From assembly GCA_965218935.1 (NCBI GenBank), contig CBDCMH010000005.1, forward strand, positions 342,734 to 406,733: DNA of 64,000 nt, given 5' to 3'. Position numbers and translations under genes: made by a program. Below, piece after piece: positions 14,294 to 23,315 of the stretch (within the stretch, counting starts at the first letter, position 1; each line of letters begins with the position of its first letter). The DNA is from JADFOI01 sp965218935. GTDB lineage: Bacteria; Acidobacteriota; UBA6911; RPQK01; JADFOI01. The notes below the pieces were generated by a model. The model worked only from the letters and a program-made list of their open reading frames with translations. It ran no database searches and was not told where the DNA came from.

Positions 14294-16866
14294 AAAGGGT
14301 AGGTACCCAAGGAAAGACTGGAGGAGAACACCTGGGCGGTCCCTGTTACGTCGGTGGCCTGAATCGTCAGCTCCACGATCAGGTTGCCCCCGTCCGTCGT
14401 ATAGGGAGTGGTGATCTGAAGCGGGACCAGGATATCTTCGGCCAATCTAACGTCGAGTGCCGATCGGGCTTCCAGAGTTCCCAGTTCCAGCGGCGTGGGG
14501 GTCAACTCCTGGGCCGTGCCACTACTCAAGGGGAGTGTGAAGACCCGGACCGTGATGTCCCCTTCACTCAGTGAGGGATTAAAAAGAGAGATTCTGGAGT
14601 TGAAAATCGTATCGTTACCATTGGTAAAACTAGCCACCAGCCGCGTGGGACCGGGAATGGGGACGGGTGGGACTGACTGGAGCGTGTAGGTACCCGAGGC
14701 AAAGCTGGAAGAAAAGACTTGAGCGGTACCCTTCACATCGGCCGCCTGAATTGTGAACTCCAGGGTCAAATTTCCGTCATCGGTCGTATAGGGCAATACG
14801 GTCCCCAGAGGGAGCAGAATATCGTCAGCCACCCTTATGTTACGGGCCGAACGAGCTTCCAACGTGCCCAGAGCCAGCGGTTCGACCGTCAATTCCTGGA
14901 CGGTGCCTTCGGCCACAGGAAGGGTGAAAACTCGCACCGTCACTTCTGCGGCGCTGGTTGAAGGGTTCCAAAGGTAAACACGCGAGGCGTTCGCCGAACT
15001 GCTGCCGTTGCTGGCGTTGGCCACCAAGACGGTGGGACCTGTACCCGAGGTTGCCGGGATCACTTGAAGCGGCTGCGTGCCATAGGCGAAATCAGAAGAG
15101 AAAACCTGAGCGGTACCTCTCACATCGGCGGCCTGAATCGTCAACTCCAGGGTCAGATTGCCTCCGTCGGTTGTGTAGGGCAGCGAGACGCCCAGAGGGA
15201 CCAGGATATCTTCGGCCAACTTGATATTGAGCGCTGATCGGGCTTCCAGGGTACCCAGTACCAGTGGCGTGGGGGTCAACTCCTGAGCCAAATCTTCTCC
15301 TAGTGGAAGGGTAAAGACGCGCACCGTCACTTCCCCGGCGCTGGTTGAAGGGTTCCAGAGATAGACACGCGAGTTGAAGATCGCATCGTTACCGTTCATG
15401 AAATTGGCGGCCAATACGGTCGGACTTGCACCCGGGGTGGACGGAATCTCCTGAAGTGGATAGGTTCCAAATCCAAAGCCGGAAGAAAAGACCTGGCTGG
15501 TGCCTTGCACGGCGGGGGCCTGAATCGTTAACTCCAGGGTCAGATTTCCACCGTCTGTTGTGTAGGGGATTCCGATGCCCAATGGGGTCAGGATGTCTTC
15601 GGCTAACTTGATGTTGCGTCCGGAGTTAGCTTCCAGGCTACCCAGATCCAGCGCTGTGGTGGTCAATTCCTGCGCCAGACCACCTATGAGGGGCAGAGTG
15701 AAGACTCGGACGGCCACGTTCCCGACCTTCGCCGAGGGATTAAACAGATAGACGCGCGAGTTGAAGGCCGAATTGTTGCCATTGGTAAAACTCGCAAGTA
15801 AGACCGTTGTTACCACAGGCTCAAAGGCGATTCCCCCATTGAAATTGGGAGGGACGCCGGTCAGAGCCGTCACGACTGAGCCCGAGATCCACACCGTCCC
15901 ATTCAAACTGGGATCAAACCGTAGAAGATTACCGACACCGGATTCAGCCAGGTAGAAGTTTCCGGAACTATCCAAAGCAATTCCACCTCTTGGTGTAACG
16001 GCGCCACCGTTGGCGGCTTCCAGCTGGGCCTGTGAGAGAAAGGTACTGACTCCCCCAGCCGGAGTCATTCGATGAATGACATCGGGGGATTCATCAGCGA
16101 TGAGGAGGTCCCCGTTTGAGGCACGAGTCATGAATTGATCAAGGGCCTGGAGAGGATTTCCGCTGGTCAGGACGGAAGGCGCCCCCCCGGAACTGATCGC
16201 CAGCACTGCAGTGGGGGTGCCGTTCGATTGAATATAAAGAATTCCACCCAGACCTGCCGTGATTCCACCCTTAAGGGCAACGGTTGTTAAACCGGCTACG
16301 GACTCGAAGGCGACTGAGTCCACAAAGACGTTGACCTTGCCGGTGCGCGAATCGACACGAAGTAGGGCGTTGCTACTATCATCAATCGTGTACAAGAAGC
16401 CATCACTGCCGAAGGTGATCCCTTCTGCGTCTGCATTCGAATTTCCTGTCGCTGCCGAAAGATCGGCCTGTGAGGTGAGAATACTCAAGACTCCCGCGGG
16501 AGTTTTCTTGAGAATACTGGCATCTCCTCCAAAGAAACCACCTGGGGAACTGGAGGTAAAAACTGTAAAATACAGCGCTCCCGCGGCATCAAAGGCGATT
16601 CCCCTGTTCTCGTAAATCACTTCAATTCCGCCGGTCAGTGCCAGGATTTCAGAACGGTTGATTTCGATTCCTACCGAGCCAGCCGGCGATACGCGCAGGA
16701 GATGCCCACTCCCGCTATCCAGCACAAGCAGGTCTTCCGTCTCAGGAAAGGGCAGTAAGGGCGAAGCAGACGCGACATGAGGATCGCCCACAAGGAACAG
16801 GAAGAGCAGCATCCCGATGATCCGGTGGACCATCTTGATACTGGGCACTGCTTTCTCGAATCGCAT
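14287..16866 (-). CDS. secreted beta-propeller protein with four C-terminal repeats
   Basis: An 859-aa exported protein. The signal peptide runs to about residue 34 (…FLFLVGDPHVASA). Residues of about 38-360 are NHL/SMP-30-like propeller blades (GIAFDAAGALYF, GITFGSDGFLYTIDD, GIALDSSGNFYLAESG). Four approximately 120-aa repeats follow, each with VYLWNPS…VTVRVFTLP…LGTLEARSALNIKLAEDI…YTTDGGNLTLE…AQVFSS. No sorting or anchor signal is seen at the C-terminus (SLGTYPLK). The repeats match those of the broken gene at 2336-4182, so the window holds two members of one family. Function unknown; extracellular binding or adhesion is a guess. Confidence 0.8.
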   Translation of the reverse strand: MRFEKAVPSIKMVHRIIGMLLFLFLVGDPHVASASPLLPFPETEDLLVLDSGSGHLLRVSPAGSVGIEINRSEILALTGGIEVIYENRGIAFDAAGALYFTVFTSSSPGGFFGGDASILKKTPAGVLSILTSQADLSAATGNSNADAEGITFGSDGFLYTIDDSSNALLRVDSRTGKVNVFVDSVAFESVAGLTTVALKGGITAGLGGILYIQSNGTPTAVLAISSGGAPSVLTSGNPLQALDQFMTRASNGDLLIADESPDVIHRMTPAGGVSTFLSQAQLEAANGGAVTPRGGIALDSSGNFYLAESGVGNLLRFDPSLNGTVWISGSVVTALTGVPPNFNGGIAFEPVVTTVLLASFTNGNNSAFNSRVYLFNPSAKVGNVAVRVFTLPLIGGLAQELTTTALDLGSLEANSGRNIKLAEDILTPLGIGIPYTTDGGNLTLELTIQAPAVQGTSQVFSSGFGFGTYPLQEIPSTPGASPTVLAANFMNGNDAIFNSRVYLWNPSTSAGEVTVRVFTLPLGEDLAQELTPTPLVLGTLEARSALNIKLAEDILVPLGVSLPYTTDGGNLTLELTIQAADVRGTAQVFSSDFAYGTQPLQVIPATSGTGPTVLVANASNGSSSANASRVYLWNPSTSAAEVTVRVFTLPVAEGTVQELTVEPLALGTLEARSARNIRVADDILLPLGTVLPYTTDDGNLTLEFTIQAADVKGTAQVFSSSFASGTYTLQSVPPVPIPGPTRLVASFTNGNDTIFNSRISLFNPSLSEGDITVRVFTLPLSSGTAQELTPTPLELGTLEARSALDVRLAEDILVPLQITTPYTTDGGNLIVELTIQATDVTGTAQVFSSSLSLGTYPLK

Positions 16867-16911
16867 ATCCTGTTTTGATGAGTTTGGCGGGTTTGGGTTC
16901 TATCAGACCAC

Positions 16912-17334
16912 CTATGAGCCCTTGTCCCGTTCCTGGACAGACTGTTCCAACGGATCGGTAGAAGAGTGGAGATGGGTGAGTTTCCAATCGGCTTCATCCT
17001 GATAGTAAATTTCTGTCCAACGCCCATTCTGTCGGACGAGCTGGCCATTTTGATGGTAGGCCATGAGATACTGTGAAGTGATCCATGCTACGTCACCATG
17101 GACTTCAATCTGGATATTTGAGGTCAGAATGGATAGCTCCTTCATCTGAGCAAAATATTGCTGCAAGGTATTTTCGAAGGTCTTGAAGTCGGAAAAACGG
17201 GCCGGTGGAATGATGTTGAAAACGACTGCGTCGCCGCTGTACAGGTCCCTCAGGTGATCCAGATTCTTCTGCTCCCATGCCTTCACGTGCTGGCGGTGCA
17301 GATTGAGCAGACGCTCCCTTGGATTGTTTCGCAT
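16912..17334 (-). CDS. SnoaL/NTF2-like domain protein
   Basis: A 140-aa protein of the NTF2-like (DUF4440/SnoaL) fold. It has an N-terminal helix (NPRERLLNLHRQHVKAWEQK), LYSGDAVVF, and a C-terminal sheet with VHGDVAWITSQY and RWTEIYYQDEADWKLTHLHSS. Such domains bind small ligands or act as enzymes, and the specific role cannot be read here. No Shine-Dalgarno is obvious upstream of ATG 17334. The stop lies 46 bp before the start of the downstream propeller gene on the same strand. Confidence 0.8.
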   Translation of the reverse strand: MRNNPRERLLNLHRQHVKAWEQKNLDHLRDLYSGDAVVFNIIPPARFSDFKTFENTLQQYFAQMKELSILTSNIQIEVHGDVAWITSQYLMAYHQNGQLVRQNGRWTEIYYQDEADWKLTHLHSSTDPLEQSVQERDKGS

Positions 17335-17456
17335 GATTTCGAACCAGCTTATTCTAGCAGAAAATCGCTCTCGTTTACAGTATTATCTAGGCGGAGAGGC
17401 TTCGCCCTCTTCAGCCAAAGTGGTTATTCCAACAAGCTTAGCCTATTGTTGTACCC

Positions 17457-18140
17457 ATGGATCTCACTCAAAAACAGAAGGCCCTGTTGGTCGAGCTCAA
17501 GCGAGCCAAAATCGTTATGTTTGGCAAGGAGATTCTCGCCAAATATGGCCTTCATTCGCCCATTTACCTGGATTTGAGGGAAAATCTGTACGAGCGTGCA
17601 GATCTTATCTGGCAGATTGGAGGTGAGTTCGCTGAGAAGATCCGGGCACTCACCCAAAATCCCCAATCCCGGCAGACGGTCATCGGGGTGCCGGATACCG
17701 CCACTCCCCTGGCCTTGTCCACCGTACTCTACTCTTCCCGGGAAGAAACGGGCTCTCCCATGCACTATCTCCTCTTGCGCAATGAAGGGAAGGTCTATGG
17801 TTCGGCCTCACCCTCTTACCTGATCGGCAAAAAGTATCATGACCATTGCGAATACAATCTCATCGACGATGTCGTAGCCTCAGGTCTGAGCAAGTGGAAG
17901 TCGCTCCAAAAGCTGGAGGGAGAAGGAATCACCGTTCAAAGGATCATCGCGTTTTTTGATCGCCAGCAAGGAGGAGTTGAACTCCTGAAAAAGGAAGGAT
18001 ACCCCGTCCATTCGGTCTTCAAACTGCTCGACGTCACCGCTTTCTACTTACAGGAAGGGTTCATCACTGAAGCGACACATGGGCAGATTCAGGAATTTCT
18101 TCGGACTCATCGTTTCCAAAAGCCTCTGTGGGAGAAATAG
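17457..18140 (+). CDS. orotate phosphoribosyltransferase-like protein
   Basis: A 227-aa protein with a phosphoribosyltransferase fold. KYGLHSPIYLDLRENLY resembles the OPRT N-terminal hood, VIGVPDTATPLALS is the core, and YNLIDDVVASGLSK is the PRPP loop. It could be PyrE, catalysing orotate + PRPP to OMP, but it is divergent and the gene sits outside any pyrimidine cluster, so I withhold the symbol. No Shine-Dalgarno; a TATTGT -10-like box ends 7 bp before the ATG. The stop codon lies within the left arm of the following hairpin. Confidence 0.75.
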   Translation: MDLTQKQKALLVELKRAKIVMFGKEILAKYGLHSPIYLDLRENLYERADLIWQIGGEFAEKIRALTQNPQSRQTVIGVPDTATPLALSTVLYSSREETGSPMHYLLLRNEGKVYGSASPSYLIGKKYHDHCEYNLIDDVVASGLSKWKSLQKLEGEGITVQRIIAFFDRQQGGVELLKKEGYPVHSVFKLLDVTAFYLQEGFITEATHGQIQEFLRTHRFQKPLWEK

Positions 18141-18220
18141 GGGAGTTGGGGAGAATTTGGGGACAGGCCCAAGGATTCTCCGAATTCGGGGCCTGTCCCC
18201 AAATTCTCCCCAACTCCCCT
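18139..18220. repeat. perfect 32-bp-arm hairpin containing a stop codon
   Basis: Left arm 18139-18170 and right arm 18189-18220 are exact reverse complements, with an 18-bp loop. The arms include GGGGACAGGCCC, also found in the hairpin at 61053-61106. It begins inside the TAG stop of the OPRT-like gene and ends just before the ku promoter region. It could act as a terminator or REP-like element. Confidence 0.9.
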
Positions 18221-18224
18221 ATGC

Positions 18225-18249
18225 TATAATGTCACGGCTTTTGAAGGAG
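18225..18249 (+). promoter_or_regulatory. ku -10 box and ribosome-binding site
   Basis: TATAAT at 18225-18230, then AAGGAG at 18244-18249, 8 nt before the ku ATG (18258). No good -35 hexamer is seen, because the right arm of the hairpin occupies that position. The RBS fixes the ku start. Confidence 0.55.
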
Positions 18250-18257
18250 ATGAGATT

Positions 18258-19100
18258 ATGCCTTCACTTTGGTCCGGATCCATTACCTTCGGATTGGTCT
18301 CCATTCCCGTTCGATTGGAAACATCCCAGCGAAACAAAGGCCTCAACTTCAACATGCTGCATGACAAGTGTCAGCAGCGGGTCAATCAGAAGTACTACTG
18401 CTCCACCTGCGACCAATACCTGGAGAGACACGAGCTGGTTCGAGGTTACGAACACGAGAAGGATCACTACGTGCTCATGGACAAGGGAGATTTCGAGAAG
18501 GCAGAGGGTCAAGCCTCCCGAAACATCGAGGTGATCGCTTTCGTAAATCGTTCGGAACTGCGACCCGCTCACTTCAACAAAACCTACTACTTGGTTCCTG
18601 AAGAGGGAACCGAAAAGGGCTATCTTCTCCTTCTCAAGGGTATGCAGCAAACCGATACGGTAGCCATGACCCGCTTCGTGATGCGCAGAAAGGAATATAT
18701 CGGAGCCGTCGGGTTTTCCGACCAGGGACTGATGCTCCATATCCTTTTCCATAAGGGGGAGTTTACACGGATGGAAGAAGTGACAAAGCTTCCTGAGGTC
18801 GAATTGAAGGCCAAGGAATTGGACCTGGCCAAGCAGATCATTGAAAACCTGAGAGAGGAATTTTCTGAGGAAATGCTGGATGACCGGTATCGATCGCGGC
18901 TCCTGGAGCTCATTCGGCAAAAGGTGGAAGGTCAGCAGGTTGTCCTGGCAGACAAGAAAAGGCCAGCCAAGGTGGTGGACCTTATGGACGCTTTAAAACG
19001 CAGTCTCGACGCCACCGCCGGGAAAAAGCCTGCTGCACGTGTCGGCCTAAAAGCAGCTGGCCAGCAAAAGGAAGAGAAGCAAAGAAAGAAACGCGCATAA
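18258..19100 (+). CDS. ku: non-homologous end joining protein Ku
   Basis: Bacterial Ku homodimer that binds double-strand DNA ends and recruits LigD. The N-terminus WSGSITFGLVSIPVRLE is diagnostic. The beta-barrel bridge region and the C-terminal Lys-rich tail (GQQKEEKQRKKRA) are present; 280 aa is normal length. It has a strong Shine-Dalgarno. It is followed 1 bp later by the MerR-TPR gene, suggesting an operon. Its functional partner ligD lies about 12 kb away at 30308-32818. Confidence 0.96.
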   Translation: MPSLWSGSITFGLVSIPVRLETSQRNKGLNFNMLHDKCQQRVNQKYYCSTCDQYLERHELVRGYEHEKDHYVLMDKGDFEKAEGQASRNIEVIAFVNRSELRPAHFNKTYYLVPEEGTEKGYLLLLKGMQQTDTVAMTRFVMRRKEYIGAVGFSDQGLMLHILFHKGEFTRMEEVTKLPEVELKAKELDLAKQIIENLREEFSEEMLDDRYRSRLLELIRQKVEGQQVVLADKKRPAKVVDLMDALKRSLDATAGKKPAARVGLKAAGQQKEEKQRKKRA

Positions 19101-19101
19101 T

Positions 19102-19995
19102 ATGCTGAACTGCTTCAGCACCCGAGATGCTTCCAATATCCTGGGAATCAAGACGGGGCGTCTGCGCTACTGGAAGCGAATCGGGCTGGTCACACCCAGC
19201 AACTTAAAGAAAGGCAGAAGCTATTACGATTTTCAGGACCTGATCTGTCTAAAAACCGCACAAGGCCTCGTTGTCCAAGGCCTTCAAGCCACCAAAATGA
19301 GAAACGGCGTTGAATCTCTCAAAAGGAAATTCCCCGGTTTGGACAACTACTTGGCCAATAAGCGTGTTTATGTCTTTGGCTTCCATGCCATCATCCGTCA
19401 CAAAGACCGTTTCATCGAACCCCAAACCGGGCAGTTGCTTTTCGAGTTCGACTTAGACGATTTCGCCGAAGAAGTGAAGAATCGGGTCAAACACTTCGAT
19501 TCCGAAAAAACAGCGGAAAGTTGGTTCCAACAGGGGCTGAGGTATGACTCGAGTAAAGAAACGTATCCACTCGCTCTTGAGGCCTACCAGAAAGCGGTGG
19601 AGCTCGATCCGAACTTTGAGGACGCTTACGTCAATATGGGAAATGTCTACTACCTGCAAGAGCTGTTCGTTGATGCTGAGCGCTGTTACCGGCTTGCTAT
19701 TGCCTGTGACCCGGATCATGCCAAGGCTTACTTTAATCTGGGCAACACCTTGGATGAACTCCATTGCATCCAAGAAGCGGTGGAATGCTTTCAGAAATCG
19801 CTGGAGAAAGACCCCCACTTTCCGGATGCCCATTACAATCTTGCCGCCACTTGTGAGAAACTAGGTCTATGGGACACGGCCTTTACACACTGGAAGACCT
19901 ATCTCAACCTGGATCCTGTGAGCAGACACGCAGATTTCGCCCGCAAACGCATCAAATTGCTGCAGTCCGATCTAGCACCCCGCTCGCAGACGTGA
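19102..19995 (+). CDS. MerR-type DNA-binding protein with TPR repeats
   Basis: A 297-aa fusion. Residues 1-70 form a MerR-like winged helix (FSTRDASNILGIKTGRLRYW, then DFQDLICLK). The second half holds tetratricopeptide repeats, such as AYVNMGNVYYLQELFVDAER and AYFNLGNTLDELHCIQEAVE. This MerR-TPR architecture is frequent in acidobacterial genomes; target and ligand are unknown. It starts one base after the ku stop, so it may regulate or accompany ku. A short palindromic element follows its stop. Confidence 0.82.
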   Translation: MLNCFSTRDASNILGIKTGRLRYWKRIGLVTPSNLKKGRSYYDFQDLICLKTAQGLVVQGLQATKMRNGVESLKRKFPGLDNYLANKRVYVFGFHAIIRHKDRFIEPQTGQLLFEFDLDDFAEEVKNRVKHFDSEKTAESWFQQGLRYDSSKETYPLALEAYQKAVELDPNFEDAYVNMGNVYYLQELFVDAERCYRLAIACDPDHAKAYFNLGNTLDELHCIQEAVECFQKSLEKDPHFPDAHYNLAATCEKLGLWDTAFTHWKTYLNLDPVSRHADFARKRIKLLQSDLAPRSQT

Positions 19996-20013
19996 CCTCA
20001 CTTATCATCACTC

Positions 20014-20075
20014 TAGTGTCTCGTCCCAGGAATACCTCGCCACAAATGTCAAGGTATTCCTGGGACGAGACACTA
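20014..20075. mobile_element. GTGTCTCG-family palindromic derivative (62 bp)
   Basis: Bounded by TA, with 24-bp end repeats TAGTGTCTCGTCCCAGGAAT… and their reverse complement, and only about 14 bp between them. It looks like a full element with the interior deleted. It lies 14 bp upstream of the DtxR start, which has no clear ribosome site. Confidence 0.9.
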
Positions 20076-20089
20076 GGGATTACGGGGCC

Positions 20090-20743
20090 ATGATTAGTCG
20101 GGCGATGGAAGACTACCTCAAGGCGATTTACCAGTCCGCCGGGGACGATGGAAAGGTTTCCACCTCGAATTTGGCCCAGCAGATGAACTGTTCACCCGCC
20201 AGTGTGACGAATATGCTGCAAAAACTTTCCGAACTGAAGCTGGTCGAGTATGAACCTTATCAGGGTGTGACTCTAACTCTGACAGGCAGAAACATTGCCT
20301 TGGAAATCCTTCGCCATCACCGGTTAATCGAACTCTATCTTGCAGATGTCCTGGGCTACAGTTGGGATAAGGTGCATGCTGAAGCTGAGCAACTGGAGCA
20401 TGTTATTTCCGAAGAGTTCGAAGAAAGGATTGATCAGGCTCTGGGCCATCCAACCATCGATCCACACGGAGATCCCATTCCCACCAAAGAAGGAAAGATT
20501 ACAGTGCCCCCGCTTCAACCCCTGTGGGAAACCCCTGGCGGTGAGAAGGTGAAGGTATGCCGCGTCAGCGATCGGGACCCGGAAGTGTTGCGCTATTTGG
20601 CTACCATAGGAATCTTCCCCGATGTGGAAATCAACGTGCTCAAGAAAAGCCCCTTCAACGGCCCCATCCACGTCAAGATCAATGATAGCGAACACAGCCT
20701 CAGTGAAGAACTAGCCAACCAAATTTTCGTCGTTTCAAAATGA
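20090..20743 (+). CDS. DtxR/MntR family metal-dependent transcriptional regulator
   Basis: A 217-aa regulator. It has an N-terminal winged helix (MEDYLKAIYQ…STSNLAQQMNCSPASVTNML), a dimerisation/metal-binding domain with HHRLIELYLADVLGYSWDKVHAEAE and a His-rich GHPTIDPHGDPIP, and a C-terminal SH3-like FeoA domain (VSDRDPEVLRYLATIGIFPD). It would sense Fe(II) or Mn(II) and repress uptake genes; which metal cannot be told. The stop overlaps the start of the acyl-CoA ligase by 4 nt (ATGA). Spacer upstream occupied by a GTGTCTCG-family palindrome. Confidence 0.93.
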   Translation: MISRAMEDYLKAIYQSAGDDGKVSTSNLAQQMNCSPASVTNMLQKLSELKLVEYEPYQGVTLTLTGRNIALEILRHHRLIELYLADVLGYSWDKVHAEAEQLEHVISEEFEERIDQALGHPTIDPHGDPIPTKEGKITVPPLQPLWETPGGEKVKVCRVSDRDPEVLRYLATIGIFPDVEINVLKKSPFNGPIHVKINDSEHSLSEELANQIFVVSK

Positions 20744-22332
20744 AGGTTCCTTTGACCCAGATTCGGTTTCTTTACCGAGCACGGGACCAGTTTGGCGAAA
20801 AGGTAGGTGTAGTGGATGGCGAGCAATCCTGGACTTATAAACAGTACTTCCAACGTTGTCACAGCCTGGCCAATCTCCTTCTTTCCTGGAAGCTCGATCC
20901 TTCTTCCCGAGTCGCTTTCCTGTCTTACAACACCCATCATCTTCTTGAGGCTTATTACGGTGTTGTCCTGGGCCGCTGTATCTTCCTACCTTTGAATATC
21001 CGTCTGTCTACCCAGGACTTTCGCTTCATCCTCAATGATTGTGAGGCTCAGTGCCTCTTTTTCCATCCCGACTTTGCGCCCATCGTGGAAGAGATCAGAC
21101 CTCATTTGAAGACGGTGAAGCAGTTTGTCTTGCTGGAACCAGACCCCGACTCCCATTGGAGTGACACTGAGGTCTACGATCAACTGCTGGATCAACAGCC
21201 GGATCAACTGGATTTCGACCTTCTACAGGTCAACGAAGATACGGTGGCTGAGCTCTTCTACACCTCAGGCACCACCGATCAAGCCAAGGGTGTTATGCTC
21301 ACCCATCGTAATCTCTACTTGCATGCCCTTGAGGCAGCAATCGCTGTAGGCATCAAAGAAAGCGATGTCCAGCTGCATGCCATCCCCCTGTTTCACGTCA
21401 ATGGTTGGGGCACACCTCAGTATGTGACCTGTGTCGGAGGACAGCACATCATGCTTAAGCAGTTCGAACCCCAACAGGTTTTCGAGCAGATCCAGCGCCA
21501 CAAAGTCACACGTTTCTCGCTCGTCCCCACAATGGCCATCGCACTCATCAACTATCCGGACCGCCAGAAATATGATGTGTCTTCGATAGGTAAGATCATG
21601 GTGGGCGGAGCCGCAGCCCATCCAGACCTGGTTCGCCGGGTGGAACAGACCTTCCAGTGCGAATGTCTGGCCGGCTACGGGTTGACCGAAACCTCGCCCA
21701 TCCTTACGGTCGCTTCACCGAAAACCTACCTCAAAGCGGATCAGAACAGGCGTTGTGAAATTCAAGCCATGACCGGTTACCCCATCCCCGGCGTGGAGCT
21801 GAGAATATTGGACGAAAAGGACCGAGACCTCCCCTGGGATGGCGTATCCATGGGTGAGATCGTGGTGCGCGGGGACATGGTCATGGAAGGATACTGGAAA
21901 AGACCCAATGAGACCGAGGAAGCCTTTCGGGGTGAATGGTTCCACACCGGGGATATGGCAACAGTCTCCCCGGAAGGCTATGTTCTCATCCAGGATCGCA
22001 AGAAAGATATTATTATCAGCGGCGGAGAAAACATCTCCAGTCTAGAGGTAGAAAAAGCCTTATTGGCTCATCCAGCTGTTTTGGAATGTGCGGTGATCCC
22101 CGTACCTCATCCCACCTGGGGAGAAGTACCCAGAGGCCTGGTTGTGGTAAAGCCAGACCAGCAGATTTCAGAGCAGAAGCTCATCGAGCACTGCCGAACA
22201 AATCTGGCCGGGTTCAAGGTTCCTAAAGGGATTGACTTCCTCGACTCCCTGCCCAAGGGAGGCACCGGGAAGATTCTTAAACGAGAGCTCCGCGAGCCCT
22301 ACTGGAAGGGACACACCAAGCGAGTCCATTGA
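20740..22332 (+). CDS. long-chain fatty-acid--CoA ligase-like AMP-binding enzyme
   Basis: A 530-aa adenylate-forming enzyme. The ATP-binding P-loop FYTSGTTDQAKGVMLTH, GYGLTETSP, and the C-terminal GEWFHTGDMATVSPEGYVLI and KKDIIISGGENISS are all present, as is the catalytic Lys near the end (PKGGTGKILKRELR). It activates a carboxylic acid to the acyl-CoA; chain length is not predictable. It is coupled to the DtxR gene by a 4-nt overlap. Confidence 0.92.
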   Translation: MKVPLTQIRFLYRARDQFGEKVGVVDGEQSWTYKQYFQRCHSLANLLLSWKLDPSSRVAFLSYNTHHLLEAYYGVVLGRCIFLPLNIRLSTQDFRFILNDCEAQCLFFHPDFAPIVEEIRPHLKTVKQFVLLEPDPDSHWSDTEVYDQLLDQQPDQLDFDLLQVNEDTVAELFYTSGTTDQAKGVMLTHRNLYLHALEAAIAVGIKESDVQLHAIPLFHVNGWGTPQYVTCVGGQHIMLKQFEPQQVFEQIQRHKVTRFSLVPTMAIALINYPDRQKYDVSSIGKIMVGGAAAHPDLVRRVEQTFQCECLAGYGLTETSPILTVASPKTYLKADQNRRCEIQAMTGYPIPGVELRILDEKDRDLPWDGVSMGEIVVRGDMVMEGYWKRPNETEEAFRGEWFHTGDMATVSPEGYVLIQDRKKDIIISGGENISSLEVEKALLAHPAVLECAVIPVPHPTWGEVPRGLVVVKPDQQISEQKLIEHCRTNLAGFKVPKGIDFLDSLPKGGTGKILKRELREPYWKGHTKRVH

Positions 22333-22458
22333 GGCGCGCTCTGGGCGGGCAGAAAATAGAAGATAGAAAAAAAGACTTCGTTTTGAATTTTGGGATTTGG
22401 GATTTTGAATTTCCGGTCTCCGGCCGGTGATTTTGAATTTCAGCCGGTCTGCCGGCTG

Positions 22459-23238
22459 TCACTTCCTTCTTTCCTGGGTTTTCCCGAATCCACTGACCAC
22501 ATAGGTGCCGCTGCGGGAATCCTCACGAAGGACAACCAGACCATTCTTCTCAGCGTCCTGCAGCAGCTCGCCGAAGGCCCGATAGCCATAGCGGCCTTCA
22601 TTAAAAGCCGGCTGCTTGCGCTTCATCGTCTGCTTCACCATCGAAGAGTAGAGAATGTCCTTATTCTCTCGCATCAGTGCACTGACGGCCTCGATCAACA
22701 GCTGAAAAGCAGGACGCTTCTCTTTGGAGATTTCTTGGGTGAGTCGGGGAGGCGTCGTTGCAACCTGATCGAGTTCTTCGTAAAAAATGAACTCATCACA
22801 ATTCTCAATCAGTAAGGCCGAGGCTGAACCCTGGGTTGCCAAGCCTATGACCGATTTGCCATTCTCCTTCAATTTGGAAACCAGAGGAGAAAAGTCACTG
22901 TCTCCCGAAACGATGACAAAGGTATCGATATGATCCTTGCTATAGCAAAGGTCCATAGCATCGACACAGAGACGGATATCGGCCGAGTTCTTCCCGGTTT
23001 GACTTCGCTTCGGTATATCCACCATTTCAAAGGCAGCATCGTGAAGCTGCTGCTTAAAGGGTCCAAAACGGCCCCAGTCGCAGTAGGCCTTTTTCACCAT
23101 CACTCTACCCTTCTCCACCAGTCGTTCCAAGATCTTTTGGATTTGGAACTGCTTCTTGAGAGTTGATTTTTCGAATCCCAGAGCAAGATTTTCAAAGTCG
23201 AGGAAAACAGCCAGTGTCCGATCAGTTTCTGCTCCCAT
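22459..23238 (-). CDS. NYN-domain (LabA/DUF88-like) protein with OST-HTH/LOTUS domain
   Basis: From ATG 23238 a 259-aa protein. The NYN (PIN-like) nuclease fold spans about residues 1-155, with acidic residues in VFLDFENLAL, DAMDLCYSKDHIDTFVIVSGDSDF and CDEFIFY. A C-terminal OST-HTH/LOTUS-like domain (ALMRENKDILYSSMVKQTMK…YGYRAFGELLQDAEKNGLV) suggests RNA binding. The frame extends upstream to 23490, but that part is IS-end DNA. The IS boundary lies 77 bp upstream of the start, so the native promoter was probably displaced. Confidence 0.82.
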   Translation of the reverse strand: MGAETDRTLAVFLDFENLALGFEKSTLKKQFQIQKILERLVEKGRVMVKKAYCDWGRFGPFKQQLHDAAFEMVDIPKRSQTGKNSADIRLCVDAMDLCYSKDHIDTFVIVSGDSDFSPLVSKLKENGKSVIGLATQGSASALLIENCDEFIFYEELDQVATTPPRLTQEISKEKRPAFQLLIEAVSALMRENKDILYSSMVKQTMKRKQPAFNEGRYGYRAFGELLQDAEKNGLVVLREDSRSGTYVVSGFGKTQERRK

Positions 23239-23315
23239 GGCCAGTAGGGTAACATAACCCTCCCCCAGAAACTCATTCTCAATTTTTGCCCGGTACCACG
23301 TTGAACCCCTACCCC

